A stretch of DNA of 64,000 nucleotides from Paraktedonobacter carboxidivorans (GTDB lineage Bacteria > Chloroflexota > Ktedonobacteria > Ktedonobacterales > Ktedonobacteraceae), in NCBI GenBank assembly GCA_041156125.1, contig JBEVTI010000001.1, positions 248,001 to 312,000 of the forward strand, given 5' to 3'. The translations under genes and the position numbers were made by a program. Below the pieces are notes generated by a model, which was not told where the DNA came from, did no database searches, and saw only the letters and a list, made by a program, of their open reading frames with translations. Of this stretch, positions 1 to 8,531 are shown piece by piece; within the stretch, counting starts at the first letter, position 1; every line of letters begins with the position of its first letter.

Positions 1-483
1 ATGCCGCGCAAGTATCATCGCACCGCTAATATGCGTTTCCTGTTCATCTTGCTGTGGAGTTCTATTGTTTCGTTGTTGACCAGCGCGCTGCTACTGGCTT
101 TCGGCCACTGGAATCTGCCCGCGCAGATTGTTCATTGGAGTCAACCCTGGCAATTTCTCGCCTGGCAACTGACCTGGTTCTCCTCAACCTTCTGGCTGGT
201 AGCTTTTGGCCTGCTGCTCTCGCTACTCTTGCGCAGTCGTTCAGCGAGCGGCGCGTTGATTGGTGCCTTCTCGTTTGCTCAATTGGTGTTTCACAGTGCG
301 TTTGATCAATATAAATTCCTTCATGCAGTTTATCTCTTTCCGCTCACATTTACACCGGGAGCTAGCTACTGGCTGATCAATCGTCTTGAACTGTTTGCTA
401 CAGCTGCCGTGTTGCTTGTGCTGGCCTGGTTTCTCTTGCGTCGGCCTGAATTGCTACTTTCGCATGCACCTGGCGAGGAGTGA
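1..483 (+). CDS. ABC-2 type exporter membrane protein, C-terminal part (probably truncated by window edge)
   Basis: The reading frame is open from the first base of the window to a TGA at 481-483. The ATG at base 1 is probably an internal methionine, so the gene most likely starts upstream of the window. The 160 visible residues contain about four hydrophobic segments separated by short polar loops, as in the membrane half of an ABC-2 type exporter. It is followed after 41 bp by a second permease-like gene and then an ABC ATPase, all on the same strand. Family assignment rests mainly on this context; there is no soluble motif to fix the substrate. Confidence 0.6.
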   Translation: MPRKYHRTANMRFLFILLWSSIVSLLTSALLLAFGHWNLPAQIVHWSQPWQFLAWQLTWFSSTFWLVAFGLLLSLLLRSRSASGALIGAFSFAQLVFHSAFDQYKFLHAVYLFPLTFTPGASYWLINRLELFATAAVLLVLAWFLLRRPELLLSHAPGEE

Positions 484-524
484 GCAGTGAGAAATTCTTG
501 GAGTAATAAAAGGAATAAATAGAT

Positions 525-1310
525 ATGAACTCATGGAAAATTCTCTGGGGAGTCTTGCGGTATGAGTTTCTCATGCAGATTCGCCGTCCCGCACTCTGGC
601 TGGCCTTCTTAATCTTCGCGTTCCTGGATATCAGGACTGTGATCGGGCAGGCAGCTTTTTACAGGTCACTCTCTTCTATACACTTCTCAACGCTGCAATG
701 GGCGGCTTTTCTGGCCGTGCTTACAAACTGGCTGGCCCCGCTGGGCGTAGGTATCTTGCTGGCTGATCGCCTTCCGCGCGATCGACGTACCAGGGTAGAG
801 GAGGTACTAAATTCGCTGCCAGGCTCGCTTAAGATGCGCATACTGGGCAAGTACCTGGGAACTCTGTGCGCGTCGCTGGTTCCCTCGTTAGTGCTCTATT
901 TGTTGATCATGGCTCTGCTCGTCTGGCAATTTGGCAATGCGGGATTGATTCCTGCGGCCTTGTTATGTTATGTGCTGGTGATTTTGCCGGGCATGTGCTT
1001 TCTCGCGGCTTTCTCGCTAGCGCTGCCCATTGTCATCTGGGTACCGCTGTATCAATTTCTCTTCTTTGGCTACTGGTTCTGGGGTAATATCCTGATGTCT
1101 AGCTACGGATTGCCTACACTGAGCGGAACCATCCTAACGCCCATCGGAAGCGCGATAGCGGCAGGTCTTTTTGGAGTGTCTACCTTTGGTGGACAGAGTC
1201 CTTCCACTATCATGTATGGCGTGAGTAGCCTTGTGGCGCTGAGCGGGATCGCGGCCCTGGTGTTGGTCGCGCTGTATCAATTTCTCAAATTTGAGCAGGC
1301 TCGTCAGTAA
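525..1310 (+). CDS. ABC-2 type transporter permease
   Basis: A 261-residue integral membrane protein with an N-terminal cytoplasmic stretch (MNSWKILWGVLRYEFLMQIR) followed by about six transmembrane segments, the usual layout of ABC-2 family permeases that work with a single-domain ATPase. The start is supported by an AAAAGGAA ribosome-binding site just upstream. The ATPase gene begins 34 bp downstream, so the three genes probably form one exporter operon. The substrate cannot be read from the sequence; lipid, peptide or drug export are all possible for this family. Confidence 0.8.
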   Translation: MNSWKILWGVLRYEFLMQIRRPALWLAFLIFAFLDIRTVIGQAAFYRSLSSIHFSTLQWAAFLAVLTNWLAPLGVGILLADRLPRDRRTRVEEVLNSLPGSLKMRILGKYLGTLCASLVPSLVLYLLIMALLVWQFGNAGLIPAALLCYVLVILPGMCFLAAFSLALPIVIWVPLYQFLFFGYWFWGNILMSSYGLPTLSGTILTPIGSAIAAGLFGVSTFGGQSPSTIMYGVSSLVALSGIAALVLVALYQFLKFEQARQ

Positions 1311-1344
1311 AAATCGCCTGTGATTTATGAAAGGAACGTCTACC

Positions 1345-2238
1345 ATGCAGATTGATATCGAGCATCTGAATAAAGTCTATCGCGGCGGTGTTCACGCCAT
1401 TACTGATTTGCATCTGGCTATACCCAGCGGCATGTTCGGCCTGCTTGGTCCCAACGGAGCGGGCAAAACAACCCTGATGCGTATTTTGGCAGGCATTCTG
1501 CGCCCGACCAGCGGGACCATTCTGGTGGGGGAACACGATGGCAATAGCGAGCGTGGGCGCACAGCCATCAAGCGCGTGCTAGGCTATTTGCCGCAGGATC
1601 TGGGTGTCTATCCCGATCTGAGTGCGCGTGAGTTTCTCGATTATGTCGCCATTTTGAAGGGTATGGATAAGCGCGCGGCCCGTCAGCAGCGTGTTGAAGA
1701 GTTATTGGAACTGGTCTCGCTCTCCGATGTTGCCAGCCGCAAGCTCAAAACCTTCTCCGGCGGCATGAAGCGTCGCATCGGCATTGCCCAGGCTTTGCTC
1801 AATGATCCGCGTTTGTTGATTGTCGATGAGCCAACTTCCGGGCTTGATCCCGAGGAGCGCATTCGTTTTCGCAACCTGCTCTCGGACCTTGGTGGAGAGC
1901 GCATCGTCTTGCTCTCTACCCACATTGTTGAAGATATTGCCCAAACCTGCCGCCGTCTGGCGATTATGAATAAAGGCCATCTCATTTTCCAGGGTACTAC
2001 CGAGGAACTGACCAACGAAGCACGCGGCAGGGTCTGGACTGTCACGACTGACGGCCTCAAACCAGAGGGCGACATTACGGTTGTCTCCACCATGAATATG
2101 GGCACGACTGTGCAGTATCGCGTGGTTGGTAACCTGAGCAATGCTAATGGTGCGCAGCCCACTGAGCCAAGCCTGGAGGATAGCTACGTCTGGTTGATGC
2201 GTGAAAAGCGCACGACATTGACCAGACCTGTGCGTTAG
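1345..2238 (+). CDS. ABC transporter ATP-binding protein (ABC-2 exporter)
   Basis: A canonical ABC ATPase of about 297 residues. Visible motifs in order are Walker A (GPNGAGKTT), the signature FSGGMKRR, Walker B (LLIVDEPTSGLD) and the H-loop histidine in LLSTHIVEDI. The C-terminal roughly 80 residues are a variable regulatory tail. I chose the ATG at 1345 because AAAGGAA lies 8 bases before it; an in-frame ATG at 1327 has no ribosome-binding site. It should power the membrane proteins encoded just upstream. The next gene is on the opposite strand and ends 28 bp downstream. Confidence 0.92.
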   Translation: MQIDIEHLNKVYRGGVHAITDLHLAIPSGMFGLLGPNGAGKTTLMRILAGILRPTSGTILVGEHDGNSERGRTAIKRVLGYLPQDLGVYPDLSAREFLDYVAILKGMDKRAARQQRVEELLELVSLSDVASRKLKTFSGGMKRRIGIAQALLNDPRLLIVDEPTSGLDPEERIRFRNLLSDLGGERIVLLSTHIVEDIAQTCRRLAIMNKGHLIFQGTTEELTNEARGRVWTVTTDGLKPEGDITVVSTMNMGTTVQYRVVGNLSNANGAQPTEPSLEDSYVWLMREKRTTLTRPVR

Positions 2239-2266
2239 CCTCCTAAGGAATGCTTATCATCCCAGC

Positions 2267-3811
2267 TTAGATCTTATGCCACACCCAGAAGAAGCCAGGG
2301 CCATAGGAACTGTGATAGGGAATTCTGGCGATCAGTGTGTAGCGCTTGCTATGCTCGATAGCCTTTGAGATGAAAAGAGCTGTCTGAAGGTCATAGCCAT
2401 AATTCAGCTGGATCATATCGAAATACCCATCATCAATCGCTTTGGCATAGGCGTCATTGCCGACATAATAGCGCCCTTGTGCGTCAGTGTATTGAAAGAA
2501 ATCCAGGCCGCTCCATTGCCAATCAAAGGTGTCAGTAGCCAGATTATAGCGTGATACTTCAAATTGTTCCGCCAGATAACGGCCACTGGCGGGACGCACC
2601 TGCGTTTGCATCGTATAGGCTAGCTGGCTGGTAGAAGCCCAGGAACTGTACATGGTCTGAGCCTCTCCTGTACCAATCAGGAAAAGAATCAGGCAGAGAG
2701 ATACCCCGGCCATCCAGTAGCGTCCAGATAAGACAAGCTTACGCCATCCGAAACCGGAAAGCGAAGATAACGCATAGCCTGCGATTGGCATTAAGAAGAA
2801 CATACTGAAGCCCAGGTGCTTATCCAGAGAGATCTGTTCAGCCTTATAAATATGGTACACAGGAATAAGTAGGGATGTCGCGAAGAATGCTGCCGCGATC
2901 AGGAACTGTTTATTGCGCGCCAGAATTACTGTACCAAGCAGCCCGATAATAAATGATAGGCCAACCATTGAGATAACATGCTCGGCCAGCCCCAGGCGTG
3001 AACTGATGCCGTTTACCGAGCGATTCACGGTTGTCGCATTTACTGCGTGAACCATATTAGGGTCAAAATGGAGCACAATAGCCGCTGTCACTCCTCCCAC
3101 GAGCGCAAAAGCCAGTAGAACGAGTGTTCCGCGCAGTAGCGCGCTTTTCCAGCCCCACTTGAGAAAGGTGCAGAGGATAAGGATACCTATCACCTCTGGA
3201 ATAAAGAGTAGTGCCGCGTATTTTGCGCCAAAGGCCAGCACCAGGAACGGCGCTACGCTCAGGGCGTACCAGGGTCTGCGAGCCTGGCTGGCATGCACAG
3301 CCAGGGCGGTGCTTATTGCCAGCAGGCACAGGCACATAGGATCATACGTTGCCAGACGGCTTAAAAAGAGCACTGGCCCCTGGCAGACAAAAAAGAGCGC
3401 GGCGAAGACGGCGGCTTTCTGGTGAAAAAGTGTCTTTGCTATATAGTAGCCGCAAGCTGTCGCAATCAGCATACAGAGCAGGCTAAAGGCGCGGGCAAGT
3501 TCAATGCCCCCTAGCAAATCCAGCCCGCCTCCAATCAATGGAAAAACATACGGGTAGCCTGAAATATAGTAGCTATACGGGTCAGTCACCGGCGGTCCAC
3601 CCAGCCAGGCCTGCCAGATCTGGCGACCAGCATAAACGTAAAGTGCCTCATCTTGAAAGGCAGTGTTCTGTAACAGCAGCCAGGACACCAGCGTTTGAAA
3701 AGCCAGGATCAGAGGTAATGCCCAGCGCGAGGTCGCTGCGTGAGTAAGCACGCGCTTGCGCGTGATTTTTCTCGCACCTGTTAATTCCTGAGGAGAAGAT
3801 ATCCCGATCAT
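2267..3811 (-). CDS. GT39/ArnT-like polyprenyl-phosphate-dependent glycosyltransferase, membrane protein
   Basis: A 514-residue polytopic protein with about 10-12 membrane segments. Near the N-terminus it has an acidic pair in the first periplasmic loop (TAFQDEALYVYAGR), the position where GT39/GT83 (PMT/ArnT) enzymes carry their catalytic acidic residues. Such enzymes transfer a sugar from a lipid-phosphate carrier to a protein or lipid outside the membrane. The C-terminal roughly 100 residues form an extracytoplasmic soluble region. The gene lies downstream of the large GT2 fusion gene on the same strand, 246 bp away, which suggests a shared role in surface glycosylation. Acceptor and sugar are unknown. 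Confidence 0.75.
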   Translation of the reverse strand: MIGISSPQELTGARKITRKRVLTHAATSRWALPLILAFQTLVSWLLLQNTAFQDEALYVYAGRQIWQAWLGGPPVTDPYSYYISGYPYVFPLIGGGLDLLGGIELARAFSLLCMLIATACGYYIAKTLFHQKAAVFAALFFVCQGPVLFLSRLATYDPMCLCLLAISTALAVHASQARRPWYALSVAPFLVLAFGAKYAALLFIPEVIGILILCTFLKWGWKSALLRGTLVLLAFALVGGVTAAIVLHFDPNMVHAVNATTVNRSVNGISSRLGLAEHVISMVGLSFIIGLLGTVILARNKQFLIAAAFFATSLLIPVYHIYKAEQISLDKHLGFSMFFLMPIAGYALSSLSGFGWRKLVLSGRYWMAGVSLCLILFLIGTGEAQTMYSSWASTSQLAYTMQTQVRPASGRYLAEQFEVSRYNLATDTFDWQWSGLDFFQYTDAQGRYYVGNDAYAKAIDDGYFDMIQLNYGYDLQTALFISKAIEHSKRYTLIARIPYHSSYGPGFFWVWHKI

Positions 3812-3926
3812 AATGCCACTCTTGCTTTCTCTTGAATAGCAGATACTATTGGTCTGTCAAGCTTCATTTGTCAGGCGCACCGCTGGCAGAGAGCCAGGGG
3901 AGCCAGTCCTTACTAGAGGTCTGGTC

Positions 3927-3993
3927 GGCCTCTTATGCCGCGTAGGTCAGCCGCTTGAGAGCGGTCTTATTCGCCTATGTGGCATAAGAGGCC
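3927..3993. other. Nested inverted repeat (67 bp) between two glycosyltransferase genes
   Basis: A perfect 13-bp inverted repeat (GGCCTCTTATGCC at 3927-3939 and its complement at 3981-3993) encloses a second small stem (CCGC 3951-3954 with GCGG 3961-3964, loop TTGAGA). It sits about 65 bases past the stop of the large GT2 fusion gene and 116 bases before the start of the GT39-like gene, both read on the minus strand. No run of T follows it, so it is not a textbook terminator; it could be a processing or attenuation structure, or a small repeat. Confidence 0.5.
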
Positions 3994-4057
3994 TGGCCTT
4001 ACTTCTGCTTCTGGCTCATCATCTATTAGTGAAAGGAAAGAACTATCAACTGTGTCT

Positions 4058-7000
4058 TTACGAAGGCATACGCGCAACCAGGCTCGTCGCGATCTCTCGC
4101 ATAGCGGCCAGTGATTCAGGATCAGACTCTAGCGACCAGGCTTTTACTTCCGCGCTTGTTGGTCGCAGATCAGGCCCACCTTCATGGTAGAGCAAGGCAT
4201 AAATTTGAGGAAAGGCATGAATGGCCTTACCAAGTTGGAGCAGCCAGGTGGCCTTTTGTGCCGCAACTCCATTGACGCTTGCCTCCACGATGATCGGCTT
4301 TGTTGGATAGTGCTGTGTCAGAGCGGCCAGAACCGCGCGCGGATCGCCCCACTGCGTGGCAGGGTAGTCGATAAAACTCTGGAGTACAGCATCAATACTT
4401 GAGGCAGGCGGTGCGTAAGCTTGATCGTTGAGAGGATCGGCAGGCGCCCAGACCCAACCGATATTCGCGGCTCCAGCGGCGCGGAAGATAGATTGAACAT
4501 GCAACCAGGCCCTCGCCGAGTCCTGTGGAATGCCACCATTGGCAACGGCGGACGAGACTGACCAGTTGCGATCCACATGCAGGAGAATAGTCAGATAGAT
4601 TGGTTTCCCATAGTCGCGAATCTCTGTTGCCCAGCGCGAGATCTCTTGATCGTGAAGTCCGTTAATAATCGAGGGCAGATCAGCGTCTAGAGGAGCCTTA
4701 TTGCCAGCACCGAACACGCCAAATTGGAGCGTAATCCAGGGGCGGGTCTGTTGCGCGTACAACTGATTTGCCCAGTTGGCGTCAAAAACATCTTGAATAT
4801 CCTGGGTGCGTCCAATAATGGACAGGTGTGTATCTAGCAAGTGGGACACAGTTTGCGGTTGCCCGTTTAACATTTGAATTGGTACAGACAGTCCGAAGTA
4901 TGGGGAGGATCTCTTCTCCGCGCTTATCTGAAAGGGTGTGGCGTTCCCGTGGACGCTAGAGGCCAGCGCGCCCAATGTGCCATTCATCAGGATAGGAATC
5001 GCGAGCAATGCGGCTATAGCAAAGCTCCAGATCGCTTCTAGCCCACGCCTGCGCTGTAGTAGTTTCGCGGGATACAGCGCGTTGCTCTGAACCGCTCCGG
5101 CCTTTTGCGAGGCCTTCTGAAAACGTAGATCCCGCAAGCTTAGTATGAGAAAACTACTTAACATAACAATTGAGTAGATTACCCACATTCCGCTGATAAA
5201 CAGAGCTGCCTGTTGACGACCTCCGCGCCAGATCATCCAGAGGAGAGAGACCAGGCAGAGCAGCAGAAACATGAAGTAGATCCAAAGATAGCCAATGGAG
5301 CGTTTCTTACTGCGATGTTTTGAGGTGACAGCAAAGCGCATTTTGCGCCCAATAATCACAGTAAATAGACTTTTTATCAGCACTGGAAAGCTTCCGAAGC
5401 CAATAATGATACCGCGCAAACCAGTTACGTCGCGCGCTGAATACCACATCGCGAGAGCGCTCAGCAGGATGTAAGGGATGAAATGCCAGAGATATTCGCT
5501 CAATGTCGTGCCACCCACAGCCGGAACCCCGGTAAAGATGAAAAGGATGGGAATGAGCACATAGATGAGATCGCGTAGCCCGCACAGGTAGTGAGTGCAG
5601 GCGAGAAAGTATTGCAGACGTTGCCCGACGCTCAGACCATTTTTCTGAGGCAAGAGGATATCGCGCCAATGGGTTCGTAACACCCCCAATGTACCCATTG
5701 CCCAGCGACCCTGCTGTTTAAGATAGGATGGCACGTCCAATGGTCCAAGTCCTGTGGCCAGGATCTCTGAGAGATAGCTACTGTGCCAGGATTTGTGCAG
5801 AGCGATAGAGGCAGCGAAATCCTCGGTCACGGAATCCTGGGGCAAACCGCCGATCTGGTCGAGCGCTTTGGCGCGAATGACCACATTTGTCCCGCAGATA
5901 AAAGCAGCATTGAGCGCCGCCTTGCCAGGGCAGAGCAGGTTATAAAACATTGACTGCTGGTCGTCAGCCCAATTAGAGGTAGGGTTATCCAGGTTGGAAT
6001 AGTATTGCCCGGTTTGCACCCAGCCCATGCCAGGCTGAGCGAAAGGCGGGATCGTGCGAAGAAAAAAGTCCTCGTGGGCTACCTGATCGGCATCAAAAAT
6101 AACCACAAACGCGTCACCTGTAGCCTGTACTTGCTGGCGCGCGTTCTCAATATTGCCTGCCTTGGCGCCTCCGCCTTTTGTCCTGGTCACGCAAATAATG
6201 TCTAGAGACTTCGCCAATTTCTCCATCTCAGCCCAGTTGGGCGTTCCGGCTACACGACCATCATTACAAATCACAATTGTGATTTTGCCATGGGGATAGG
6301 CGCCCAGGTATTTGGTGCGCGCCGCCATGACGCCCTCCAGGGTCGGTTTGAGGATTGCTACTCCTTCGTTAACTGTCGGAATGAAAACAAAAATCGGCTG
6401 CTGTGTTGGATCTTCGCTCTCCTCAGTTATTGCTGGTCGCCAGGGCCAGACGGTCAACTGAAAACCCAGCACATGTAATGCCCCCAGCGTTTCCGCGAAC
6501 AACAAGGGAATGGATACCCACCAGCCCTGCCAGTTCGTCACCGCGAAACGCCAGCACACGTAGTCTAGCGTGGCCACACTAACGCTAACAGCCAGCAACA
6601 TGGTCACTGCTTTCTCGCGGCTGATTCTGTTCAGAGAGATGACTGCTGCTCCGATAAACAGACCTGCCAGGGCTATCAGTGCTCCCTGTTGTGTGTAGCC
6701 CATCCAGGCGACCGACAGAGTCACGGATAGAGCCGCGGCGATAAGCGGTAATTTGCGCGTCAGGTTTTGTTTTCTAGAAAGCCAGACTGGCAGACTTATA
6801 CGAGATGCCGGGAGCCAGGAGGGCAGGCTTATACGACGAGTCTTCACTGGCATGGCTTGCAGGACTAGCGTTTGAGCGTCAGCTATTGCCGATGCTGAAG
6901 CAAGAGGTAAAGCTGTCTGGCGTACTAAGGGCAGTTTTATGGTTAGCTCGTCTTCCAGGGCCACGGCTGATCCGGCTGACGCCCCCATCTGGCCCGTCAG

Positions 7001-8071
7001 CTTTGGGGAAGGAAAGAGAAAACGGGCAGCCAGGAAAAAGTTTAGTAGCGCCATCACTCCAAAAGCCGCTATGGTCAAATTAAATGCCAGTGCAGGTATT
7101 AACTGGAAGGCCTTAAATAGTAGCATGGCCATGCTCAGGTTTAACAAGAGAAGTAGGGCAATCTTCCAGGCACGTCCGGCTGAGGGAATCTCAAGCCATA
7201 ATTTGCGCATATGCTGGAGCGCTAATAGACCCTGCTGGAGATTGGCCTTGCTCTGACCATGGGTGCGCGCGCGAAAGTGATAGGGGATTTCAAGCAAATC
7301 TTGCCATGGACAGCGCATCAGAAGTTCTAACTGAATTTTGTAACCAATGGGATGCAGCTCCACATTGGTCAGCAAGGCCCGACGCAAGAGAAAAAAGCCG
7401 CCCAGGGGGTCAGAAACCCGTCGTAAATGCTCAAAGAAGAGCAGCCGAGCCAGATCTTTTAGCCCACGAGAGATCCACCGTCTCCCCATATTGGCCAATC
7501 CCTGATAGCTACCACCCTTGATATAGCGACTTGCCAGTACCATATCGATATTCTCTGCTACTGCCTGTTCATAAAAGGAGCGCAATAGTTCCGGGGGATG
7601 CTGAAGATCAGCATCGAGAACCGCGATATATTCCGCCTGCGCTTTGTGCATGCCTTCTACCACAGCTGTTGCTAATCCACCAGCGCGCGCCTGTCCGGGT
7701 AAACGATGTTCCAGGCAAATGTATAGTTGAGGCGAATTCATCGTCTGCGCGGCCTCAGTGATCGCCTGAGGGGTATCATCGTCACTATCATCGACAAAAA
7801 TAATTTCCACACAAATAAGATCCAACGCCTGCTTTAATGCAGTTAAAAGCGGTACAATATTATCCTGCTCATTCCTAGTTGGTATTACAACACTCAGGTC
7901 ATAGGTCGTCGGATTATTCTTCTGCGGAACAGCCTCATCGTGGCTTTGTGGTTGCAGGGGTATTGTCTTTCTTGGTAGAACTGCAACCCGTTTTTCTGTA
8001 ACTTCTAACATACTTTCGTCATCTAACACATCTTCGCTATCTATCATATGGTGACCAGGTTCAATAGTCAT
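4058..8071 (-). CDS. Multi-domain membrane glycosyltransferase: DPM1-like GT2 + cellulose-synthase-like GT2 + GH26-like domain
   Basis: About 1337 residues. Residues about 58-290 are a dolichyl-phosphate-mannose-synthase-like GT2 (VVIPTRNE, FVDDSDDDT, LDADLQHPPE) followed by two membrane segments. Residues about 440-1060 are a processive-type GT2 with flanking membrane segments: FIPTVNEG, FDADQ, TEDF and QQGRW, the D,D,D,QxxRW set of cellulose or hyaluronan synthases. The last roughly 270 residues resemble a GH26 mannanase-like barrel (FGLSVPIQML, RWATEIRDYGKPIYLT), presumably outside the membrane. The ATG at 8071 has GTGGAG 6 bases upstream, better than the in-frame GTG at 8083. Inference: a polysaccharide synthase carrying its own carrier-lipid glycosyltransferase and a glycan-binding or trimming module. 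Polymer identity is unknown. Confidence 0.85.
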   Translation of the reverse strand: MTIEPGHHMIDSEDVLDDESMLEVTEKRVAVLPRKTIPLQPQSHDEAVPQKNNPTTYDLSVVIPTRNEQDNIVPLLTALKQALDLICVEIIFVDDSDDDTPQAITEAAQTMNSPQLYICLEHRLPGQARAGGLATAVVEGMHKAQAEYIAVLDADLQHPPELLRSFYEQAVAENIDMVLASRYIKGGSYQGLANMGRRWISRGLKDLARLLFFEHLRRVSDPLGGFFLLRRALLTNVELHPIGYKIQLELLMRCPWQDLLEIPYHFRARTHGQSKANLQQGLLALQHMRKLWLEIPSAGRAWKIALLLLLNLSMAMLLFKAFQLIPALAFNLTIAAFGVMALLNFFLAARFLFPSPKLTGQMGASAGSAVALEDELTIKLPLVRQTALPLASASAIADAQTLVLQAMPVKTRRISLPSWLPASRISLPVWLSRKQNLTRKLPLIAAALSVTLSVAWMGYTQQGALIALAGLFIGAAVISLNRISREKAVTMLLAVSVSVATLDYVCWRFAVTNWQGWWVSIPLLFAETLGALHVLGFQLTVWPWRPAITEESEDPTQQPIFVFIPTVNEGVAILKPTLEGVMAARTKYLGAYPHGKITIVICNDGRVAGTPNWAEMEKLAKSLDIICVTRTKGGGAKAGNIENARQQVQATGDAFVVIFDADQVAHEDFFLRTIPPFAQPGMGWVQTGQYYSNLDNPTSNWADDQQSMFYNLLCPGKAALNAAFICGTNVVIRAKALDQIGGLPQDSVTEDFAASIALHKSWHSSYLSEILATGLGPLDVPSYLKQQGRWAMGTLGVLRTHWRDILLPQKNGLSVGQRLQYFLACTHYLCGLRDLIYVLIPILFIFTGVPAVGGTTLSEYLWHFIPYILLSALAMWYSARDVTGLRGIIIGFGSFPVLIKSLFTVIIGRKMRFAVTSKHRSKKRSIGYLWIYFMFLLLCLVSLLWMIWRGGRQQAALFISGMWVIYSIVMLSSFLILSLRDLRFQKASQKAGAVQSNALYPAKLLQRRRGLEAIWSFAIAALLAIPILMNGTLGALASSVHGNATPFQISAEKRSSPYFGLSVPIQMLNGQPQTVSHLLDTHLSIIGRTQDIQDVFDANWANQLYAQQTRPWITLQFGVFGAGNKAPLDADLPSIINGLHDQEISRWATEIRDYGKPIYLTILLHVDRNWSVSSAVANGGIPQDSARAWLHVQSIFRAAGAANIGWVWAPADPLNDQAYAPPASSIDAVLQSFIDYPATQWGDPRAVLAALTQHYPTKPIIVEASVNGVAAQKATWLLQLGKAIHAFPQIYALLYHEGGPDLRPTSAEVKAWSLESDPESLAAMREIATSLVARMPS

Positions 8072-8531
8072 GAAATGCTCCACTTCTTGATATATTTCAG
8101 GAAAAAAAGAGGCGGCGGCATTGGCGGGGAGCCTTCAGGGAGTTCTCCACTCCATTAGTTTAGTGAAGTGCTTGGATGAGAACAAGTCGCGAAAGTATCG
8201 GAAAAGAGCACTATCGTATCCTTACCTCTGTGTCTTCCTGGTTCTCTTTAAAAAAAGCACTTTTTTATTGCGTCCAAAAAGTTGCAAACTGGCTCTAGAA
8301 GCCAGTTTATATCTATGAAGATAGCGATTTACTTCTTTGCTATGCACACATTGCAAAATTTGTATTTTAGGAGAGAAAGCTGTACGATTACATCTACAGG
8401 ATGGCTTTCCCAGTAGATTCGCTATCGTTTATTTGAGTCGTAGTTTCCACGGATTTTGTCTATCTTGTCGTTATTATCAGCGTATTGCGCATTCTTAGTA
8501 CTTGTTGTAGACAATCAGAGGTAGTCGGTTT
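8072..8531. other. Divergent intergenic region with a stem-loop at 8286-8308
   Basis: About 460 bases separate two divergently transcribed genes, so promoters for both should lie here, but no convincing pair of -35 and -10 boxes was found. The clearest structure is a perfect 9-bp stem (AAACTGGCT 8286-8294, AGCCAGTTT 8300-8308) with loop CTAGA. An A-rich and T-rich stretch (8250-8280) sits beside it. No coding region is convincing. Confidence 0.4.
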
